64,000 bases of DNA. Source: Sipunculus nudus (taxonomy: Eukaryota; Annelida; Sipuncula; Golfingiida; Sipunculidae). The position numbers and the translations under genes are program-made. The notes under the pieces were generated by a model, which saw nothing but the letters and a program-made list of their open reading frames with translations, ran no database searches and was not told the DNA's origin. Positions 58,306 through 64,000 of this stretch are shown here, in pieces (position 1 is the stretch's first letter; each line of letters opens with the position of its first letter). The DNA lies in NCBI GenBank assembly GCA_026874595.1, contig CM049314.1:64330800-64394799 (forward strand). Reading direction: 5' to 3'.

Positions 58306-59939
58306 AATTCAGACATTCACCATGGATATAAAGAATAGCAACTTCTCAAGCCACCCAAATCTTCAATTAATAAAAGTACAAACAACTTTTTTTACTCATA
58401 TGCTATGCATATTTTCAGCTTTTACTACAAACAACTACTGACCAAATTGGTTCTATATGACAAATATATTCTGGTTTTATACATGCCACATAATTTAGTT
58501 CAATACATAATAAACTGAAAGTTACTCCTAAGCAAGCTTTTGTGGCTGTATGCATTTGTGGTTGTGTATTATCAATATCATCACTATTACTGATAAGTTT
58601 AATTATATTTTGATTTGTTAAAATTATTTGAAAGAAAATTGATTACTTTAAAAAAAAATGCAACATTAACCCAACATGGCATCTTCCAGATTACTCCTTG
58701 AATTACTTTTTCAAAGAAAGTTTTTTTTTGGAGTGGAAACAGCATTACAATTAACGAAATCAGTGCAAACAATAACAATTACTGCATAACACTTGGTGAG
58801 GTTGGTGGTTGCTATGAGAATAACTGTTCACCTGTCACAGCAGGGGATCTCCCCCTGTGGCTGTAACGAATCATGAACCCTGGCACAGCTGACATCCAGT
58901 GACCATGAGAGGGCTGTCTGCATCTGGACAAACCAAGTGACTACAATGGACCCTCATGAAAAACTTCAATAACTAGCCTAATTTTCAAGCTATTTAATTT
59001 CATACTGCAGATTTGAACAAATTAAATAATTATGTTTACATGCTGTGGATATCAAATCAACAGTACTCACAGGAATAAAACGTGCCATGGTCAAAGATGG
59101 GCAAAATTTAAGGTACTGATTTTAATGCTAATAACATAAAAAAATTTACAAAATTCAGATCTAATTTTGGGTATACAATTGATTCTTAATTAAACAAAGT
59201 TATATACTAAGAAAAAAAGTCTCTAGCTTCAAATATTTTCATGTTAAATGGGGAAATATTTTTCCTGATTTTTAACAAAGTGCATTATGTTTAGCCCATA
59301 ACTTCAACAAATTACACTGAACGGACTTAAATTCGGGCAAGTTTATAGGAAATATATAGGAGAATACTTCAGGTAAATATTAAGAAAAACAGATCAATGG
59401 TTTTGAAAAAAGGCAGTCCTGAAGTGTGATAATAGGTTTTTTATTGAAATTTGAGGATTTTCTTTAATTTCTCGAAAGAACGAAGTCGCAGTGACCCAAT
59501 TTTCGGTTTGATAGGAGATCTTGGGGACATCAAACAGTATGCCGAATTTTGGATCTGTAGGTCTAACGGTTTCAAACCATGCCAGTCTAATGTACGGACA
59601 GACGGTAAGAGGACAATGGACCACGACTATAGCTCAGATGACTGTAAAGTCATCTGAGCTAAAAATGATGCAGCAATCAGTAAGCTAGATGTATTGACCA
59701 ACATATAACCTTTATATATTACAATAAATGAGCTCATTCCTGGATTGTACATAGGAACTAGATAAATACTGACAGGTCAGGAAGGGCCATGCTGACAGCC
59801 CATAGACTTCTTGTGTGGGCTGAGTGATGCTTGGACATGATTACACGCAGAGACAGGGGAAACTGACCAAAAACAGGATTTAAACACTGAAGCAAGATAG
59901 AAAGACTGGCAAGAGAAGTTATGCTTAAAATGCATTCAC

Positions 59940-60017
59940 ACATTATTAGAAATATGAGTCCTGAGACCTTGACCTCTGACCTCACGGCCCCAAAATGAAT
60001 GGTTGCTTTTTTGGTGA

Positions 60018-60093
<76 letters not shown>

Positions 60094-60345
60094 TTTGAAA
60101 TCTATATGTTAATCCAAACTGGAGTTATGAAAGTTTTTGGAAATCAATAAGTGTACAGATGACTCCTATGACCTTGACCTTTGACCTTGTGACCCCAATA
60201 GGGAAAGAGATCTTTGCCGATTGGCAGGTGAGCTGTATGTGTAAGACAGAACCTCTGGTATGAAAGGTTTTGTTTAAAATGCATCCATAATCTTTTTAAA
60301 GATATGGGGACTGTGACCTTGACCTCTGACCTCATGTCCATAAAA
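59940..60345 (+). repeat. Half-site repeat units split by (AT)n
   Basis: TGAGACCTTGACCTCTGACCTCACGGCCCC (about 59950-59980), TGACCTTGACCTTTGACCTTGTGACC (about 60170-60195) and another near 60316 belong to the same unit as the B1 array. A long AT run occupies about 60026-60090. No gene. 60350-60820 is AT-rich and unremarkable. Confidence 0.6.
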
Positions 60346-60820
60346 TTAGAAGGACGTTTGTTTTAGTGTCTAAGATGCTTTATCTTTAGCAATTTAGTCG
60401 TGTAATTTGTGTGAATCAACTTAGTTACAGATATATGTGATCCACTGTAAATGTATAGTAAAATTTATAAACTTAAAAAAAAAGATTGATGAAAAAATTT
60501 GAGGATCTAATGCAGACATTCATTCATTATATTTTCACAGTAGTTACATTTAAGGAGATAATCTGTTAAAATCTGAAATATGAATATAAAAGCTCAAAAT
60601 TAGGCCAGTCATTGAAGTCTTAATTTATAGAGTCTACTGTATCATTTGCTTTGTCAGGCTCCAGGCCACCATCTTTGGTGACCAAAGCCCTGTTTGGGTA
60701 ACGCTATTTCTGGAAACATGAGTCAAATTAATTGCAAATAAAGGTGCAATTAAAAATGTTGAAGTCAAAACAAGTTATATTCAGATAAAATTGTGTTTTA
60801 AAACATACATTTAAACTTAA

Positions 60821-62365
60821 CTAGATGTGTCGGAACGACACGAATGCCCCCGCCTGGGGCAAATTAGAAACATTTGTAAAATTTGGAAAATTTTTTAAGT
60901 TCAGGAGGTGTCGTATAGTCAAAAGTAGGTCAACAAGGGCAAAATGCAAACTCGATCTGTAAAGGGTCATTATCAAGCAACACACCAAAAATCATGCCAG
61001 TATATGCAGGCATTGTGAAAAAAGTCCATACATGTGCATTTTCCATAAAAATTTCTGTTTTTCATGAAATTTTCTATGTTTAAGAGCAGTAAAACAATCA
61101 AAAGTAGGTCAACCGGGATGAAACGCAAACTCGATCTGTAACTGTCATTATCTGCCCACACAAAAAAAAATCAGGGTGGTATCTGCAGGCATTGAGGAAA
61201 AAAAGTCAGTACATATGCATTTTTTATGAAAATTTATATTTTTCATGAAACTTTCAATGTTCAGGAGCAGTCAAATGGTCAAAAGTAGGTCAACTGAGAC
61301 AAAACAAGAACTCGATCGGTAACTGGTCATTATCTGCCTACACACCAAAAATCAGGCCTGTATTTGCAGGCACTGCGAAAAAAAGTCCATACATGTGCAC
61401 CTTTTTATGAAATTTTCTATGTTAGAGCACCGTCAAACGGTCAAAAATAGGTCAACTGGGACAAAACGTGAACTTGATCTGTAACTGGTCATTATCTGCC
61501 CAAACACAAAAAATCAGGCCAATATCTGCAGGTATTGTGAAGAAAAGTCTGTACAAGTGTATTTGTCATGAAAATATATATTTTACATGAAATTTTCTAT
61601 GTTCAAGAGCCGTAAAACAGTGAAAAGTAGGTCAACCGGGACGAAATGCGAACTCCATCTGTAACTGGTCTATATCTGTCCACACACCAAAAATCAGGCC
61701 AATATCTGCAGGCATTGCGAAAAAAAGTCCGTACATGTGTATCTGTCATGATTATTTCGATTTTTCATGAAATTTTCTAAGTTTAGGAGCCGTAAAACGG
61801 TCAAAAGTAGGTCAACCGGGATGAAACGTTAACTCGATCTGTAACTGGTCTATATCTGTCCACACACCAAAAATCAGGCCAATATCTGCAGGCATTGCGA
61901 AAAAAAGTCCGTACATGTGTATCTGTCATGATTATTTCTATTTTTCATGAAAATTTCTAAGTTTAGGAGCCGTAAAACGGTCAAAAGTAGGTCAACCGGG
62001 ACGAAACGCAAACTCGATCTGTAACTGGTCATTATCTGCCCAAACACAAAAAATCAGGCCAATATCTGCAGGTATTGTGAAGAAAAGTCTGTACATGTGT
62101 ATCTGTCATGAATATTTCGATTTTTCATGAAATTTTCTAAGTTTAGGAGCCGTAAAACGGTCAAAAGTAGGTCAACCGGGATGAAACGTTAACTCGATCT
62201 GTAACTGGTCTATATCTGTCCACACCAAAAATCAGGCCAATATCTGCAGGCATAGCGAAAAAAAGTCCGTACAACTGTTTGATTTCGGAATGACGGAAGG
62301 ACGGAAGGACGGAATGACGGACATGGGTAAAACTATATGCCCCGGCCACTTTGTGGCGGGGGCAT
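60821..62365 (+). mobile_element. Family D element, complete, eight 180-bp repeats
   Basis: Left end CTAG (60821-60824), hairpin GTGTCG-GAA-CGACAC (60827-60841), block X ATGCCCCCGCC (60844-60854). Right end: hairpin with arms ATGCCCCGGCCAC and GTGGCGGGGGCAT (62337-62365); GGCGGGGGCAT (62355-62365) is the exact reverse complement of X, 11 of 11. The core holds eight units with TCAAAAGTAGGTCAAC-like phrases at about 60918, 61098, 61279, 61440, 61621, 61801, 61981 and 62161 (spacing 180, one of about 161). A GGAC/GGAAGGAC microsatellite lies at about 62289-62330. No coding capacity. Confidence 0.78.
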
Positions 62366-62520
62366 AAAAATTGAAACATGTATCTGTATGCATAATGTGA
62401 GATAACTGACAGCATTAGGAACAAATGATGATGCAATGTAGCATTATGAATCAACAGATAAATTCACATATCTATCTTATATTGTAAATGTATAAAATGT
62501 ATAATGAACATAAAACAAGG

Positions 62521-64000
62521 GACCTATGGGTCACGGCGCTCAGCTGTTATATATGATAAAAAAATATGATTTAGAAATGAGGCACTTGCTGGTTTTATGT
62601 GGTAATAAAAATAAGCTGTATTATGAGTTGTTGTTGTTTAGCTTATGTATGATTTTGATAGTACCTTTTGAAACAGGAAAGAGGATTAATTTAATTTATT
62701 TTATTAACAAATGAAGTGCAATTGTCACCAAGATTTTGACTTGGCCATATAACTTATAAGCAGAACATATAATATAAGAGTTTAACTATTTATTAAAAAA
62801 AATTACAAATATTGTCCCAAATATAATTTTTATTAAAAATAATAAGAGAATAGTATATTTTTTTAATAAAATGTAACTGAAATGATTATTACAATAATAT
62901 TAAAGAATATATTCATGAATGCATTCATTAATACATTTTGAAAGTATTTGCACTGGTATTCATATACTTTCATTTTTACCTGAATTCCCATTCTTATGAA
63001 AGAAATTTTATAATGGAGTACATATTCATATTCGTGTTTAAATACAATTGCAAAGTATTCGCAACATGTCTGGTATTTATTCAGTTCTCACCAAACAATG
63101 ATGTTGAGAATCCAGAATATACAAAATTCACACATTTAAATAATGATCATAAGTACCTGGTTTTATGGCTTTTATTTATATTAAAAAAATGTAATATATT
63201 CATTTTGGACTAATTTCACATCAATGTACTAACTATAGACACAGTAGGAATCTAGATAATAATATTATCAACTGCTTCTTTGTCCATCATTAGTTTCCTT
63301 CATATGATCCCTAATGATTAGTAATGAATAATATGATTTACTTTTTTATCATTAAAATTGAACTGCAAATTCCATAGGTGACTGCATGGTGTTATTTGGA
63401 ATATGTGACATTCTATCCATCGATACAAGATTCTTATATCATCGGTAACTGCAAGTTAATTTCCTGTTATTATCAACTAACAAATTCCTTTTCTATTTTT
63501 CTTTAATTTGTTATTAAAAACCAATAAAAATTAATTAATTTAGTGTTTATTGTTTTGTTGTTGGTTAAAACTACTAAATGAGTTGGGTTGGACACCTGGA
63601 TCAACTGTGGCTGGCCATTATATAATAAGCTGCCTGGAGCCCCAGTTTATGACTCGCCTCAAGCATGCATAATTTGCTGAAAGTTCAAAAAGGTCAACAT
63701 ACAGGTGACTCAAGAGGTGCTACAGAGAGCCAAGGTCTGACATGGTCTCATAAAAACATTGATAAAAGCTACAATTTTTGGCCAATTTCTTTCAGCTTTT
63801 TAAACTAAAAAGCTGAAATCTTTATGTGTGCATGATATGAAAATTATATCAACAGTGCTCACAGGAAACATACATGCCATGGGAAAATTTGGGCAAAATT
63901 TAAGGTACTAATTTTATATTTATACTAATAACTTATAAAATTTGAAAAATTCAGAACTAATTTTAGGTATTCAATTGAATCTTGATTAAATAATGTTACA
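62521..64000 (+). mobile_element. Family A element (long subtype), cut by window end
   Basis: Left end GACCTATGGGTC (62521-62532), then GCTCAGCTGTTATATATGAT. The first 800 bp is the close match of 39895-40720, and 63840-64000 matches 52220-52370. The right end lies outside the window. No coding capacity. Confidence 0.65.

Larger units (their letters stand above)
56686..59662 (+). mobile_element. Family A element (long subtype) with nested hAT remnant
   Basis: Left end GATCAATGGGTC (56686-56697), then GTGCTCAGCT. Right end: stem-loop 59632-59659 with arms GCTCAGATGACT and AGTCATCTGAGC, a perfect 12-bp stem, and TAA. The inside between about 57740 and 58320 is foreign (hAT-derived). The right third (58900-59600) matches other long family A copies. 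Confidence 0.6.

Overview
The window is eukaryotic nuclear DNA. It is AT-rich, full of microsatellites and long G or C tracts, and almost all recognisable content is mobile-element sequence in many stages of decay. The dispersed repeats (tandem cores flanked by hairpins and GGAC-type microsatellites, the GACCCATGGGTCA and CAGCTGAGCTAA ends) resemble repeat families I know from molluscs, above all bivalves such as the pearl/HINE type. A bivalve or related mollusc is therefore my best guess. This rests on repeat style and protein families, not on a search. No intact host gene was found.

Layout. 1-1033 is the right end of a family A repeat. 1034-4620 is mostly featureless AT-rich DNA with a CpG-rich patch, a possible decayed exon and a lone family A left end. 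4626-7165 is a family B repeat followed by five perfect GTCTAGAC palindromes and older family B-like DNA. 7166-11640 holds diverged repeats and G-tracts. 12441-19096 (minus) is the main coding block: a decayed Helentron (Helitron2-type rolling-circle transposon). In order it encodes a herpesvirus-tegument-like cysteine protease domain, a 16 x 21-residue charged repeat, a cysteine-rich/Rep region, a Pif1-type helicase and a C-terminal endonuclease domain. It is broken by four frameshifts, one nonsense codon and an apparent deletion of the catalytic HUH part of Rep. 19300-20840 holds three sets of tandem repeats. 21462-23909 is a complete family A repeat. 25.8-32.6 kb is rich in (AT)n and includes a 75-bp inverted-repeat pair (26145/27769) and a CpG-rich, promoter-like patch (29.7-30.3 kb).

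33188-37251 is a complete 4-kb family B element carrying a 288-bp tandem array with nuclear-receptor-like half-sites. 37.9-42.5 kb is family A arrays. 42.9-44.2 kb is a pseudogene of a transposase-like protein. 44739-44936 is a small hAT-type MITE. 45.8-47.9 kb is a C2H2 zinc-finger array, intact in the middle and decaying at both ends. 48.1-55.0 kb holds family A and B derivatives. 55069-55938 is a complete short family B element. 56686-59662 is a family A element with an hAT transposase relic inside. 60821-62365 is a family D element made of eight 180-bp repeats. 62521 to the end is another family A copy.

How it fits together. Repeat families A, B and D differ in sequence but share one design. 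A hairpin lies at the left end, followed by a short block X. The body is tandemly repeated, then comes a GGAC or CGG microsatellite, and the right end is a hairpin whose outer arm is the reverse complement of X. These asymmetric terminal inverted repeats with end hairpins are what is described for non-autonomous Helentrons. The broken Helentron in the same window is the right kind of element to mobilise them, but I could not show that its own ends match theirs.
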